From Nitrospira sp. CG24E (GTDB taxonomy: Bacteria > Nitrospirota > Nitrospiria > Nitrospirales > Nitrospiraceae), in the NCBI GenBank assembly GCA_002869895.2, contig NEWP02000029.1, positions 18,207-72,715 on the forward strand: DNA of 54,509 nt. The letters are read 5' to 3'. Within the stretch, counting starts at the first letter, position 1; the number at the start of each line of letters is the position of its first letter. Positions 38,822 to 47,501 of the stretch are shown one piece after another. The translations under genes were made by a program, and so were the position numbers. Below the pieces are notes generated by a model that was given only the letters and a program-made list of their open reading frames with translations, searched no databases and was not told the DNA's origin.

Positions 38822-38960
38822 AATGCCTCTTCCCTCGCAGCCTCAGAGTAAAGGCTACAGACGAAATTCACCGCACGGCATCGCTAGGGCTCTGCTCCGA
38901 TAAGCAAGCGAGACAGGCTGGATCAGCGCGGCCCCTGGCAGACTATTGAACCAAGAGGGT

Positions 38961-40661
38961 CTAAGCGTTTGTGCCGCTGCTCTGCTCGGCCCTTGCCGAG
39001 ATGAGCGCTTTATCGTGCAGGAGAAATCGATCCGTGACTAATTGCTGGGTGATAGTCAGGATATTATTCGTCATCCAATACAAGACCAGGCCCGCAGGGA
39101 AATTGATGAACAGGAATGTCATGCCTATCGGAAGGACTAACATGATCTTTGCCTGTGTCGGATCCATCGTGTTGGGGGTGATTTTCTGCTGGATGAACAT
39201 CGTCACCCCCATGAGAATAGGAAACACATAGAAGGGATCCTGGATCGATAAATCGGTCACCCATAACATGAACGGGGCTTGGCGCAAATCAATCGACATG
39301 TACAGGACATTGAACAGGGCTATAAAGACCGGCATCTGCAAGAACATCGGGAGAATACTTCCCAGAGGATTCACCTTCTGATCCCGATACAGTTTCATCA
39401 GCTCTTTGTTCAGTCGATCGCGATCGCCTTTGTATTTCTCCTGGACGGCGGCAATCTTGGGCTGGATCGCCTTCATCATCTTCATCGACTTGTAGCTCTT
39501 GTACTGTAACGGCACAAACACCAACTTGATGGCACAGGTCAGCAGGATGATGGTGACTCCATAGTTAGGAACATACTCATAGATGAAGCGCAGCACATAA
39601 AAGATCGGTTTCGCGATCGACTTCACAATAGCCCAACTGCCATAGATGAACCATCCGAAATCGATCATGTCCTCCAGGCCCACGTTCAACGAACGGAGCG
39701 TGTCATATTCCTTCGGACCTGCAAAGAGCTGAAGGGCAACCGAGGATGAGGCTGCCGACGCAGGAATCCGCACGCCGGCTGTCACAACCTTCGAGTTCTC
39801 TAACTTGATAAGGGCAGCCTCGCCCTGCTTTGGCATTAATACAGAGAGGAAGTACTTATCCTGCAAGGCGACCCACTGAACCGCCCCCTTGAGTTCCAAT
39901 TCCTTTTCCGGTGTGTCCTTATCTATCTTGTCATCGACCTTCGTGGCAGATCCGATCAGACCGATGAATCCATCGCCCCATTCCACGATACCGAAGTTCG
40001 TCCCCAACCCTATTTCATAGGGCTCAGTCACTCCCTCCAAGTCGATCGATATATCCACCACGTAACTGTCGTGATGAAACGTCAGCCGCTTCGACACACC
40101 GAGATGGGTGACTGGGTCTTGGAACTGCATCGTGAGATGCCCGACCGGATGAGCGGCATCAAGAATTGTGAAATCCTTCTCAATGCTATAGAGGCCCTCT
40201 CGAAAGGTCTTATCGATGTCGGCGTTTGCGACCTTAATGGACAGAGGCCCTCTGAACTTTCCCCCCTGATAGACGAGTTGCACTGGCTTCACGTCGGGAG
40301 GTGACGTATGGTAACGCTTCATCTCCAAGCTTTGAATCACGCCCCCACGATTCGACAGTCCGACCTTGACCAGATCGGTTTCAACCGTGACCGTCTGTTC
40401 TAATAGGGATGACGAATGAGTCGGCGGAGGAACGCTGGTCTTGAGGCCAGACTGGGTTGGAGCGTTCAAAACGGTTGGACCACTGCTCTGGCCTTCCACG
40501 CGGGTGGAAGATGACTCTTGCGCTGGAGTAGAAGAGTCCGTGGAGACGGGAGTCTCGGCAGGAGGTGGTTCAGGCAACCAGCCCATCTGCTTGATGAACA
40601 GGTCAAATCCAAGAATGACCCCTAGCGACAGTACGAGAAATACGATAACGCGTTTATCCAT
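38961..40661 (-). CDS. yidC: Membrane protein insertase YidC
   Basis: A 566-residue insertase of the Gram-negative type. The N-terminal anchor (about 5-20) is followed by a Ser/Thr/Pro-rich linker, the large periplasmic domain (about 80-330) and five C-terminal helices containing ILLTCAIKLVFVPLQYKSY, the cytoplasmic hairpin AAVQEKYKGDRDRLNKELM (in parts) and GSILPMFLQMPVFIALF. The conserved arginine-side groove is present. yidD, usually just upstream, is absent: only 59 bases separate it from rnpA. Confidence 0.95.
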   Translation of the reverse strand: MDKRVIVFLVLSLGVILGFDLFIKQMGWLPEPPPAETPVSTDSSTPAQESSSTRVEGQSSGPTVLNAPTQSGLKTSVPPPTHSSSLLEQTVTVETDLVKVGLSNRGGVIQSLEMKRYHTSPPDVKPVQLVYQGGKFRGPLSIKVANADIDKTFREGLYSIEKDFTILDAAHPVGHLTMQFQDPVTHLGVSKRLTFHHDSYVVDISIDLEGVTEPYEIGLGTNFGIVEWGDGFIGLIGSATKVDDKIDKDTPEKELELKGAVQWVALQDKYFLSVLMPKQGEAALIKLENSKVVTAGVRIPASAASSSVALQLFAGPKEYDTLRSLNVGLEDMIDFGWFIYGSWAIVKSIAKPIFYVLRFIYEYVPNYGVTIILLTCAIKLVFVPLQYKSYKSMKMMKAIQPKIAAVQEKYKGDRDRLNKELMKLYRDQKVNPLGSILPMFLQMPVFIALFNVLYMSIDLRQAPFMLWVTDLSIQDPFYVFPILMGVTMFIQQKITPNTMDPTQAKIMLVLPIGMTFLFINFPAGLVLYWMTNNILTITQQLVTDRFLLHDKALISARAEQSSGTNA

Positions 40662-40720
40662 AAATAGAGCCGCTAGCCCGGTATAACCGACGGGGAACCT
40701 GTTAATTGACTGAGTTTCAT

Positions 40721-41092
40721 CTAGCTCTCACGGACACGAAGCAGTTGCTGACGCTGGAGCGACGACAGCCATAGCTCTTTCAAGACGGCAAATGGTTGTA
40801 CGATGGAATCCCGCTTCGGAAAAACCACAAGGGCATGTCCTGCGAGCAATTGACCCTGCAACTGCCGTGTGAGTTCTCGAAACAACCGTTTTACCCGATT
40901 TCTGCTGACCGCTCCCCCGAATCGCTTCCCCACTACAATACCAACCCGACTCTCACCCTCGCCAATCCGGCAAATCACCATGTTAAACAGGGCAGTTGAA
41001 ATCCGACGACCGTGCTTCTTGGCATGTTCAATGTCGCGGCTGCGTTTCAGGAACAGATCCCTGTCACCTCCACCCTGCGACATCGCTCTCAT
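40721..41092 (-). CDS. rnpA: Ribonuclease P protein component
   Basis: A 123-residue basic protein subunit of RNase P, which matures tRNA 5' ends. The signature SRVGIVVGKRFGGAVSRNRVKRLFREL (parts near 48-75) includes the RNR motif that contacts the RNA. The N-terminal part is a little shorter and more polar than usual. The ATG at 41092 is the most upstream start in frame. It lies 159 bases after rpmH; that gap holds no gene. Confidence 0.9.
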   Translation of the reverse strand: MRAMSQGGGDRDLFLKRSRDIEHAKKHGRRISTALFNMVICRIGEGESRVGIVVGKRFGGAVSRNRVKRLFRELTRQLQGQLLAGHALVVFPKRDSIVQPFAVLKELWLSSLQRQQLLRVRES

Positions 41093-41251
41093 CCTGGGAA
41101 TGGGCCAGCTCGTCAGGACTCCCCTTCGAGGCCCGATCTCCGGACTCAGTTATGACCACACACCGTTATCCTGTGTTGGGAACTACCGAGTCTGGGGGAC
41201 GTAACGGAGGGGGAAGATTCCTTCGTGAAGCCCTAGCCAGGGTGGCTCGAC

Positions 41252-41389
41252 CTATACGGTCAAGCGAGCCCGCCCCTTCGCACGACGACGAGCCAAGACT
41301 TTCCGTCCATTCTTCGTGCTCATCCGCTTACGAAATCCATGCTCACGTTTTTTCTTGAGGTTCGATGGCTGCTGTGATGTAAACGACAT
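41252..41389 (-). CDS. rpmH: Large-subunit ribosomal protein L34
   Basis: A 45-residue, very basic protein found by reading the minus strand upstream of rnpA. After a short extension ([14 protein letters not shown]) come the universal L34 segments [22 protein letters not shown] and AKGRARLTV (quoted in parts). TAGGAG lies seven bases before the ATG. It heads the rpmH-rnpA-yidC block and is driven by a perfect consensus promoter. Confidence 0.97.
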   Translation of the reverse strand: MSFTSQQPSNLKKKREHGFRKRMSTKNGRKVLARRRAKGRARLTV

Positions 41390-41430
41390 AAGATCGCTCC
41401 TAACCTAAAAAGACTCACGAATAACGGGCC

Positions 41431-41459
41431 ATTATAGGGACGGGCCGGCACCCTGTCAA
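41431..41459 (-). promoter_or_regulatory. Perfect-consensus sigma-70 promoter of the rpmH block
   Basis: Minus strand: TTGACA (41454-41459), exactly 17 bases, then TATAAT (41431-41436). All twelve positions match the consensus. The transcript would start about 35 bases before rpmH. The spacer is GC-rich (GGGTGCCGGCCCGTCCC). The remaining bases up to pgi (41460-41661) show no gene. Confidence 0.88.
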
Positions 41460-41661
41460 ACGACGTGCCACCCATTTCATAAGAATAATATCCCTCATCC
41501 TCTTTCACGAGGCCCCCGCTTTCTCTTGAACCTTTGACCGCCCTGGCCTGGATATCCATAGAAAGCAGGCGCTTTCTCCATCTACCGGACCCTGCGATAG
41601 AGATGGAGCCTCATGTTTGTGTTTCTCTGAACCGATATTTACAATAGGAAAGGGGCTTACC

Positions 41662-43362
41662 ATGGAACTCGAAACTCATCGATCATTTCCCTCGGAACTT
41701 CAATCGTTGGTCGTTGCGGCGAATGCACGACTCGCCGCATCCCATGCGGTCGAACGACTGTGGGCCAACGACCACCGACTCTGGAAAGACGATCCCACCG
41801 ACATCACCAACCGCCTCGGCTGGCTGACCGTCATCGAGTCCATGAAAAGTCGGGCCGAGGAATTGCGGACCTTCGCTTCGGCTGCCAAAAAGCGCGGCAT
41901 CAGCGACGTGGTGTTGCTCGGAATGGGTGGCAGCAGCTTGGGACCGGAAGTGCTGCGCGCATCATTTGGACCATTCCGTGGGTTTCCACGTTTGTGGGTT
42001 CTCGACTCTACTGTTCCAGGCTGGGTTCGACAGGTCACCAAGGCAATCGATCCGGCTCGAAGCCTATTCATTCTCGCAAGCAAATCCGGCGGAACCATCG
42101 AAGTCATGTCCCTCTTTGCTCACTTTTGGGAACTGGTTCACCAGACTCCTGGCAATCAGGGCGGTGCGCAGTTCCTCGCCATTACCGATCCCGGAACCGG
42201 ATTGGAAAAACTGGCGGCAGAGCACCAGTTCTGGCGCATCTTTACGAACCAACCGGATATCGGTGGCCGGTACTCAGTTCTTTCCTATTTTGGATTAGTC
42301 CCTGCCGCTCTGATGGGAATCGATGTGGCACGATTGCTCGCTCATGCCACAGACATGGCCCAGGCCTGTCGAATCATGCCGCCTCTTGGAGAAAACCCCG
42401 GTGCCGATCTTGGCGCAACCATGGCCTCATTGGCCCAGGCAGGACGTAACAAAGTCACCCTCATCGCCTCGCCGCAGATCGCGACATTTGGGCTATGGGC
42501 AGAACAGCTTCTGGCGGAAAGTACGGGCAAGGAAGGGACAGGCCTCATCCCTGTCGCAAGCGAACCGCTCGTTTCACCGACTGCCTATGGCACAGACCGG
42601 CTGTTTGTCTATCTGAGGTTAAAGGGGGATGAGAATAGACAACTCGACAGACAGGTTGCAGGGCTTGCCCGACAGGGCCATCCAGTCCTGACGTTGGCGC
42701 TCCAAGATCGGTACGATCTCGCGGCGGAGTTTTTCAGGTGGGAAGTTGCCACAGCATTGGCAGGCCACCTCCTGGGGATCCACCCGTTCGACCAACCGAA
42801 CGTCCAAGAAAGCAAAGACAACACCGCCCGCGTACTGGAAACTATCCGGTCTAGCGGCAAGTTGCCGAAACAAACCACTGCGACCGCGATACAAGCAGCG
42901 GCACAGCTCAAGCGACAATGTCGCCCCGGTTCCTACGTTGCAATCTTAGCCTACACGACACCTTCTCTCAAGATGGAACGGGCCATCAACTCGCTCCGAA
43001 AAGCGCTGGTCTCCCATCACCATGTGACGACAACAGCCGGCTATGGCCCCCGCTATCTCCATTCGACAGGCCAACTTCATAAGGGGGGTCCCGCGATTGG
43101 GATATTTCTACAACTCGTCGACCCAATGAGCCTTGATCTGAGCATTCCCGGGAAATCCTTCAGCTTTCGCACGCTCGCGCAGGCCCAAGCAGCCGGTGAC
43201 ATACAGGCGCTCAAATCTCATCAGCAACAGGCCATCCTCTTGCCGTTGGGCAAGAATCCCATCGCGACGATTCACGCCCTGACCAAGACCCTTGCCCCTC
43301 GTGCACCGGTCCGTCGTTCGCCCAAACGGCCCACCAAAGGCAGGCGTACCAGTAAGAAATAA
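41662..43362 (+). CDS. pgi: Phosphoglucose isomerase, homologous to the PGI half of transaldolase-PGI fusions
   Basis: A 566-residue enzyme that interconverts glucose-6-phosphate and fructose-6-phosphate. The sugar-phosphate isomerase (SIS) motifs are LGMGGSSLGPEVLR near 98, SKSGGTIEVMS near 150 and HPFDQPNVQESKDNT near 385. Overall it resembles the C-terminal half of bifunctional transaldolase/PGI proteins, but here there is no transaldolase part. The start at 41662 follows AGGAAAGGGG. The lysine-rich tail is unusual. pgl begins one base after its stop. Confidence 0.88.
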   Translation: MELETHRSFPSELQSLVVAANARLAASHAVERLWANDHRLWKDDPTDITNRLGWLTVIESMKSRAEELRTFASAAKKRGISDVVLLGMGGSSLGPEVLRASFGPFRGFPRLWVLDSTVPGWVRQVTKAIDPARSLFILASKSGGTIEVMSLFAHFWELVHQTPGNQGGAQFLAITDPGTGLEKLAAEHQFWRIFTNQPDIGGRYSVLSYFGLVPAALMGIDVARLLAHATDMAQACRIMPPLGENPGADLGATMASLAQAGRNKVTLIASPQIATFGLWAEQLLAESTGKEGTGLIPVASEPLVSPTAYGTDRLFVYLRLKGDENRQLDRQVAGLARQGHPVLTLALQDRYDLAAEFFRWEVATALAGHLLGIHPFDQPNVQESKDNTARVLETIRSSGKLPKQTTATAIQAAAQLKRQCRPGSYVAILAYTTPSLKMERAINSLRKALVSHHHVTTTAGYGPRYLHSTGQLHKGGPAIGIFLQLVDPMSLDLSIPGKSFSFRTLAQAQAAGDIQALKSHQQQAILLPLGKNPIATIHALTKTLAPRAPVRRSPKRPTKGRRTSKK

Positions 43363-43363
43363 G

Positions 43364-44122
43364 ATGGCCCGTCCCCCTGAGATCCGTATCGCTCACGACA
43401 GTCACACATGGGCCGCCGCAGCAGCGGAACTCGTGCACGCGCTAGGCCGAGAGGCAATTCGCGCGGACAGTCGATTCCTCATCGCCCTCTCCGGCGGCGC
43501 CACGCCTGAAAACCTCTACCGAGCCCTGACCTCACTAGCCTTCGCTGATCGCTTCGATTGGTCACGGACCACATTTTTCTTTAGCGACGAACGAGCCGTG
43601 CCTCCGGATGATCCTCGGAGCAACTATGCCTTGGCCAACAAAACTCTGTTCACGCCTCTGAAGATTGCGCCCTCGCAGGTCTATCGTATGGCAGGGGAAT
43701 CCCGTGACCCACAGGCGGCGGCCCATGACTATGAACAGCAGTTACGTCACGCAACGAACACCTCACCATCCAACAGTCCCATCCTCGACCTTGTCCTCCT
43801 AGGGCTAGGCGAAGACGGGCACACCGCCTCTTTGTTTCCTGGGTCACCAGCCCTTCGGGACAACAAGAGGCTGATCGCCGTGACCCAATCTCCGAAAGAT
43901 CCCCCGACCAGACTGACCATGACTTTTGGTGCGATCAACCGGGCGACTGTGATACTGTTTCTCGTCATGGGAGTCGGCAAAGCAGAAATCGTACGAGCCA
44001 TCCTCGATCCAAAGACGGATGCAGAGCGACAACTCCCTGCATCGTTAGTTGCACCAGAGAAAGGCCGCCTCATCTGGCTCCTTGACCGAGCCGCGGCAGC
44101 CGGGCTTCCCATACATAAATAG
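43364..44122 (+). CDS. pgl: 6-phosphogluconolactonase
   Basis: A 252-residue DevB-type enzyme, second step of the oxidative pentose-phosphate pathway. Seen are the N-terminal LIALSGGATPENLYRAL near 36-52, FFSDERAVPPDDPRSNYA near 75-92 and LLGLGEDGHTASLFPGS near 143-160. The upstream extension of the frame lies inside pgi, so the ATG at 43364 is preferred. It forms an operon with pgi and glk. Confidence 0.93.
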   Translation: MARPPEIRIAHDSHTWAAAAAELVHALGREAIRADSRFLIALSGGATPENLYRALTSLAFADRFDWSRTTFFFSDERAVPPDDPRSNYALANKTLFTPLKIAPSQVYRMAGESRDPQAAAHDYEQQLRHATNTSPSNSPILDLVLLGLGEDGHTASLFPGSPALRDNKRLIAVTQSPKDPPTRLTMTFGAINRATVILFLVMGVGKAEIVRAILDPKTDAERQLPASLVAPEKGRLIWLLDRAAAAGLPIHK

Positions 44123-44144
44123 GGGACAAGCGCATGAGGGCAGG

Positions 44145-45221
44145 ATGATTGTTGCCGGAGATATCGGGGGCACGAAAACTCACTTGGCCCTGTTCGACTG
44201 GACCAAGGATCGCGTCGATCCCGTCCGGTTGGAGTCATTCCATAGTGCCGATTACACCTCGTTGGAGGACATGCTCACTGAATTCCTCGTCCCACCGAAG
44301 CCTCCGACGCCCATTGACGAATCAGCAACCGAGAAGAGCGACGACGCTGAACCGGAACCGGCGCGCCCGGCGGAAGAACCGCTGAAGATCGATGCGGCCT
44401 GCTTCGGCATCGCCGGCCCTGTCATCCAGAACCGTTGTCAGACGACCAACCTTCCCTGGGTGGTCGATGGCGCCACGCTCGCGAAGCGTTTCGACATACC
44501 GCAGGTGAAGCTGCTCAACGACCTCGAAGCCATGGCCCACGGGATTCTGCTGCTCCGACCGGACGAAGTCCATATCCTCAACGCCGGGAATCCACCACCG
44601 TACAACCAGGCGATTGCTCTGATCGCAGCGGGAACCGGACTGGGCGAATCCATCCTGTTCTGGAACGGCTCGCGCTATCAGCCCATGCCGTCAGAAGGCG
44701 GTCATTCCGACTTCGCGCCGAACAATGACAACGAAATTGAACTGCTCCGCCACCTGCGCAGTAATTACCTGCACGTGAGTTACGAACGGGTGTTGTCCGG
44801 CCCCGGCCTGCATGCCATCTACGACTACGTCCGAGACAGCAAGAAGAATGAACCGACGTGGCTCTCGGAACAGATTAAGGCGGGCGATCCAGCAGCGGTC
44901 ATTGCAGAAGCGGGGCTCAAGGGGCAGGCAGATATCGCCAAACAGGCGCTCGACCTGTTCGCCTCCATCTATGGAGCCGAAGCGGGCAATCTTGCCCTGA
45001 AGGCCATGACCCTCAATGGCGTGTATCTGGGTGGCGGCATCGCCCCGAAGTTGCTGGCCAAACTGAAAGATGGCACCTTCATGAAGGGCTTCACTAACAA
45101 AGGCCGCTACGCACGCTTCATGAGTTCGATCCCGGTTAAAGTGGTCATGAATCAGCAGGCCCCCCTACTCGGCGCCGCCTCCGTCGCCGCAGCCCTCGCC
45201 CAGAACCCCGCATCGTCATAG
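44145..45221 (+). CDS. glk: Glucokinase
   Basis: A 358-residue bacterial glucokinase (Glk group). The phosphate-binding N-terminus is AGDIGGTKTHLALFDW at 4-19. Further motifs are KLLNDLEAMAHGI near 125, AAGTGLGESILFW near 165 and EGGHSDFAP. A ~30-residue Pro/Glu/Ala-rich insert at about 50-80 (PPTPIDESATEKSDD onward) interrupts the usual fold and looks like a flexible loop. The start at 44145 follows GAGGGCAGG. Last gene of the pgi-pgl-glk operon. Confidence 0.92.
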   Translation: MIVAGDIGGTKTHLALFDWTKDRVDPVRLESFHSADYTSLEDMLTEFLVPPKPPTPIDESATEKSDDAEPEPARPAEEPLKIDAACFGIAGPVIQNRCQTTNLPWVVDGATLAKRFDIPQVKLLNDLEAMAHGILLLRPDEVHILNAGNPPPYNQAIALIAAGTGLGESILFWNGSRYQPMPSEGGHSDFAPNNDNEIELLRHLRSNYLHVSYERVLSGPGLHAIYDYVRDSKKNEPTWLSEQIKAGDPAAVIAEAGLKGQADIAKQALDLFASIYGAEAGNLALKAMTLNGVYLGGGIAPKLLAKLKDGTFMKGFTNKGRYARFMSSIPVKVVMNQQAPLLGAASVAAALAQNPASS

Positions 45222-45257
45222 CAGTCAGTAGTCTCACAGCCTGTTTGTTCTCCATTT

Positions 45258-45378
45258 GGTCTGTTCGGTCTGTCTGGTCTATCTCGTTTATTTTGTTGGT
45301 TTTGTTTGTTTGGTTGATTTGGTTCCAAGTACGAGAGAAACCACACGAACCAGCCAACCAGAGAAACCAGATAGACCA
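45258..45378. repeat. Inverted pair of degenerate 9-base repeats after glk
   Basis: Left arm (45258-45324) reads as nonamers GGTCTGTTC, GGTCTGTCT, GGTCTATCT, CGTTTATTT, TGTTGGTTT, TGTTTGTTT, GGTTGATTT, GGTT. Right arm (45331-45378), on the minus strand, is GGTCTATCT, GGTTTCTCT, GGTTGGCT (one base short), GGTTCGTGT, GGTTTCTCT. The layout matches the heptad elements but the period is nine. The plus strand of the left arm is almost free of A and very T/G-rich. It lies in the 342-base gap between glk and the next gene; the rest of the gap shows nothing. Confidence 0.8.
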
Positions 45379-45563
45379 CTCTGGAGTGGCACCTGAGAGG
45401 TATGAGCAACAGCCGGAATAGGCTGCAAAGCGTGCGATGTTTGCTCTTCCCAGACTCCCTGACAGTTTCTTGCTACCTGCCAGAAAGAAATCTAGAATAT
45501 GGCCCGGCAAGAAAATCGTCAGTCGAGATAGGATGACCAGCTTACTTAACAGTTAGGGTTTAC

Positions 45564-45974
45564 ATGAACGCAGCCCAGATCGCAACGATCGCTGTCCTTT
45601 GCCTCTCCGGTGTCTCGGGGCGCGTCAACGCGAGCGACACTCATTACGAGTGCACAGTGGTTTCGGCGATGAAACTCACTGACCAGGGAACTCTCTTGCC
45701 GCATTGGACCATTAAACCGATGGTGGGCGCCAAATTCACTGTCGACCGCGTCACCGGGCGCATCATGGGTGGGCCACTTGACAACGCGAACTTGAAGATT
45801 GAAGTGGTTGACCGTGGAACTTCCGAAATGTCCTTCCAGGCATTCTCGCGGTCGACACAAAAAACGCACACGTCACTTATCGAGATTCAGGAGTTTGTGT
45901 CGGATGCCGAAAAGCCGTTCGTTGGCACGACCACTCTTTACTACCCGGGCGTCTACTCGGGCATATGTAAGTGA
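45564..45974 (+). CDS. Secreted hypothetical protein
   Basis: A 136-residue protein with a signal peptide (cleavage likely after GRVNA, residue ~23). The mature part is beta-rich with two cysteines, one near its start (HYECTV) and one next to the C-terminus (SGICK), which could form a disulfide. No family recognised. The weak TTAGGG before the ATG is the only ribosome-binding candidate. Confidence 0.6.
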   Translation: MNAAQIATIAVLCLSGVSGRVNASDTHYECTVVSAMKLTDQGTLLPHWTIKPMVGAKFTVDRVTGRIMGGPLDNANLKIEVVDRGTSEMSFQAFSRSTQKTHTSLIEIQEFVSDAEKPFVGTTTLYYPGVYSGICK

Positions 45975-46164
45975 ACTCTAACCGCCCAATCAATGCGGAC
46001 GCGCGCAGAAATGCCGCGCCGTGTATCGGTTCGGGTGCGCGCGCCGGCTACTGGGAGCGTTGAGGCTATAGAAAAACCTCCACCTCCCTCTCTCCCATGA
46101 GATAATGCAACGCTTCGTGAAGGTTGTTCTATAAGAACTCGGCCTGCCTCGCGAAAATTGCGCC

Positions 46165-46193
46165 TTGCCTTGCCAGGTTAATGTATCTACAAT
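46165..46193 (+). promoter_or_regulatory. Candidate promoter of brnTA
   Basis: TTGCCT (46165-46170), 17-base spacer, TACAAT (46188-46193, five of six matches). Transcription would start at or next to the brnT ATG at 46199, so the mRNA may be leaderless, matching the lack of a ribosome-binding site. Confidence 0.4.
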
Positions 46194-46198
46194 AACCT

Positions 46199-46474
46199 AT
46201 GCGAGTCATGTTCGACGAAGCCAAACGCGAGAAAACTTTGGCTGAACGTGGTCTAGACTTTGCTGATGCTGCCTTGATCTTCGCGGGTGTCACCGTTGAA
46301 GTCGAAGACACGCGAAGAAACTACGGTGAGACACGCATCATCTGCTACGGTCTGCTGGAAGGGCGGATCGTTGTGTTGGGTTACACACCGCGTGGTGCGG
46401 ATCGCCACGTCTTTAGTATGAGGAAAGCCAATGAACGCGAACAAGCTCGCATCGCGCCGCTCCTTGAAGTCTGA
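46199..46474 (+). CDS. brnT: BrnT-family ribonuclease toxin
   Basis: A 91-residue toxin of a type II toxin-antitoxin system. BrnT proteins have a RelE-like fold and cut mRNA. The family pattern is clear: an N-terminal FDEAKREKTLAERGLDF, then FADAALIF, TRRNYGETR, and the closing GADRHVFSMRKANEREQ. A second in-frame ATG three codons in is possible. It overlaps the antitoxin gene by 44 bases; BrnT-first order is standard. Confidence 0.9.
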   Translation: MRVMFDEAKREKTLAERGLDFADAALIFAGVTVEVEDTRRNYGETRIICYGLLEGRIVVLGYTPRGADRHVFSMRKANEREQARIAPLLEV

Positions 46475-46706
46475 CCTCCCTCGCGTTAATGCCCATGTGG
46501 TGCAGCCGAAGGAGTACGAGGAACTTCCTGAACTCACCGACGAGATGCTCGCCCGCGCGAAAGTCAACAAGGGAGGACGACCCTTTTCACGGAGCCCTCG
46601 CAAGCTGATCTCGCTACGTCTACCCGCCAACGTAATCGAAAAGTGGAAAGCTACGGGCCCAGGTTGGCAAACACGCATGGCTGAACGTCTGAGCAAAGTT
46701 CGATGA
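46431..46706 (+). CDS. brnA: BrnA-family antitoxin
   Basis: A 91-residue antitoxin and autorepressor paired with BrnT. The C-terminal ribbon-helix-helix region KLISLRLPANVIEKWKATG (about 63-81) should bind DNA, and the GPGWQTRMAERL segment that follows is typical of BrnA. The N-terminal half is the toxin-binding part. It overlaps brnT, giving tight co-expression. Confidence 0.9.
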   Translation: MNANKLASRRSLKSDLPRVNAHVVQPKEYEELPELTDEMLARAKVNKGGRPFSRSPRKLISLRLPANVIEKWKATGPGWQTRMAERLSKVR

Positions 46707-46808
46707 AGTAACCTACTCCCTGCGCTTCATCAGGCTCCGAGCGTACGGTTACTCACAGTCGGCAAGCCTCCGCGCGAAATCCGAACGAGCCGATAAGGAA
46801 ACGATCAC

Positions 46809-47501
46809 GTGAAAAATCTTGAGGCGCTCAAAGAGCTGGCAGCGAGAGCTGCCGTTGAATATGTGAAGGATGGTTATGTCGTTGGGCTTGGCACCGGCTC
46901 AACGGCCCGCTATGTGGTGCTGGCGCTCGGAGAATTGGTAAAAACTGGATTGAGGATCAAGGGCATTCCGACTTCCCACCAGACTGCCGAGCTGGCCAAG
47001 CAACAGGGTATCCCACTCATCGACCAGGACAACGCCTGGATTATCGATGTCGCAATCGACGGGGCCGATCAGGTTGATCCCAGCTTCAATCTCATCAAGG
47101 GCGGCGGCGGCGCGCTGCTGAAGGAAAAGATTGTCGCGGCCTCGGCCAAACAGTTCATCGTCATGGTTGACCATACGAAGCGAGTCCCCGTACTGGGGGG
47201 GTCATTCCCGCTCCCCATCGAAGTGATCCCTTTCGGCTGGGGAAGTACGGCGCGCGAAATCGAAGCACTCACTAAGAGTCGTGTCGTACTCCGGGAGCGA
47301 AACGGCGCCCCATTTAAAACCGAGGCAGGCAACATGATTGTGGATGTCCACATCGACCGTATCGACCAACCGCGGGATCTGGAAATTTCGTTGAACCATA
47401 TTCCCGGGATCGTCGAAACCGGCCTCTTCGTCAACCGAACGGACATCTTAATCGTCGGGACTCCACAGGGTGTCCAAACCGAACATGCACAGAGGACATG
47501 A
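46809..47501 (+). CDS. rpiA: Ribose-5-phosphate isomerase A
   Basis: A 230-residue enzyme that interconverts ribose-5-phosphate and ribulose-5-phosphate. Substrate loops are visible: GLGTGSTARYVV near 27-38, DGADQVDPSFNLIKGGGGALLKEK near 83-105 (in parts). It starts with GTG. It probably works with the pgi-pgl-glk genes 1.6 kb upstream in pentose-phosphate metabolism. The stop overlaps the following gene start (ATGA). Confidence 0.94.
   Translation: MKNLEALKELAARAAVEYVKDGYVVGLGTGSTARYVVLALGELVKTGLRIKGIPTSHQTAELAKQQGIPLIDQDNAWIIDVAIDGADQVDPSFNLIKGGGGALLKEKIVAASAKQFIVMVDHTKRVPVLGGSFPLPIEVIPFGWGSTAREIEALTKSRVVLRERNGAPFKTEAGNMIVDVHIDRIDQPRDLEISLNHIPGIVETGLFVNRTDILIVGTPQGVQTEHAQRT

Noticed and set aside
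41093-41251. Gap between rpmH and rnpA considered as a replication origin
   Set aside because: The gene order resembles origin regions, but no cluster of DnaA boxes (TTATNCACA), AT-rich unwinding tract or dnaA/dnaN gene is visible.
46801-46820. TCACGTGA palindrome at the rpiA start as a possible third parS
   Set aside because: Only the inner eight bases are symmetrical and the outer TGTT/AACA arms are missing; the GTG is simply the rpiA start codon.
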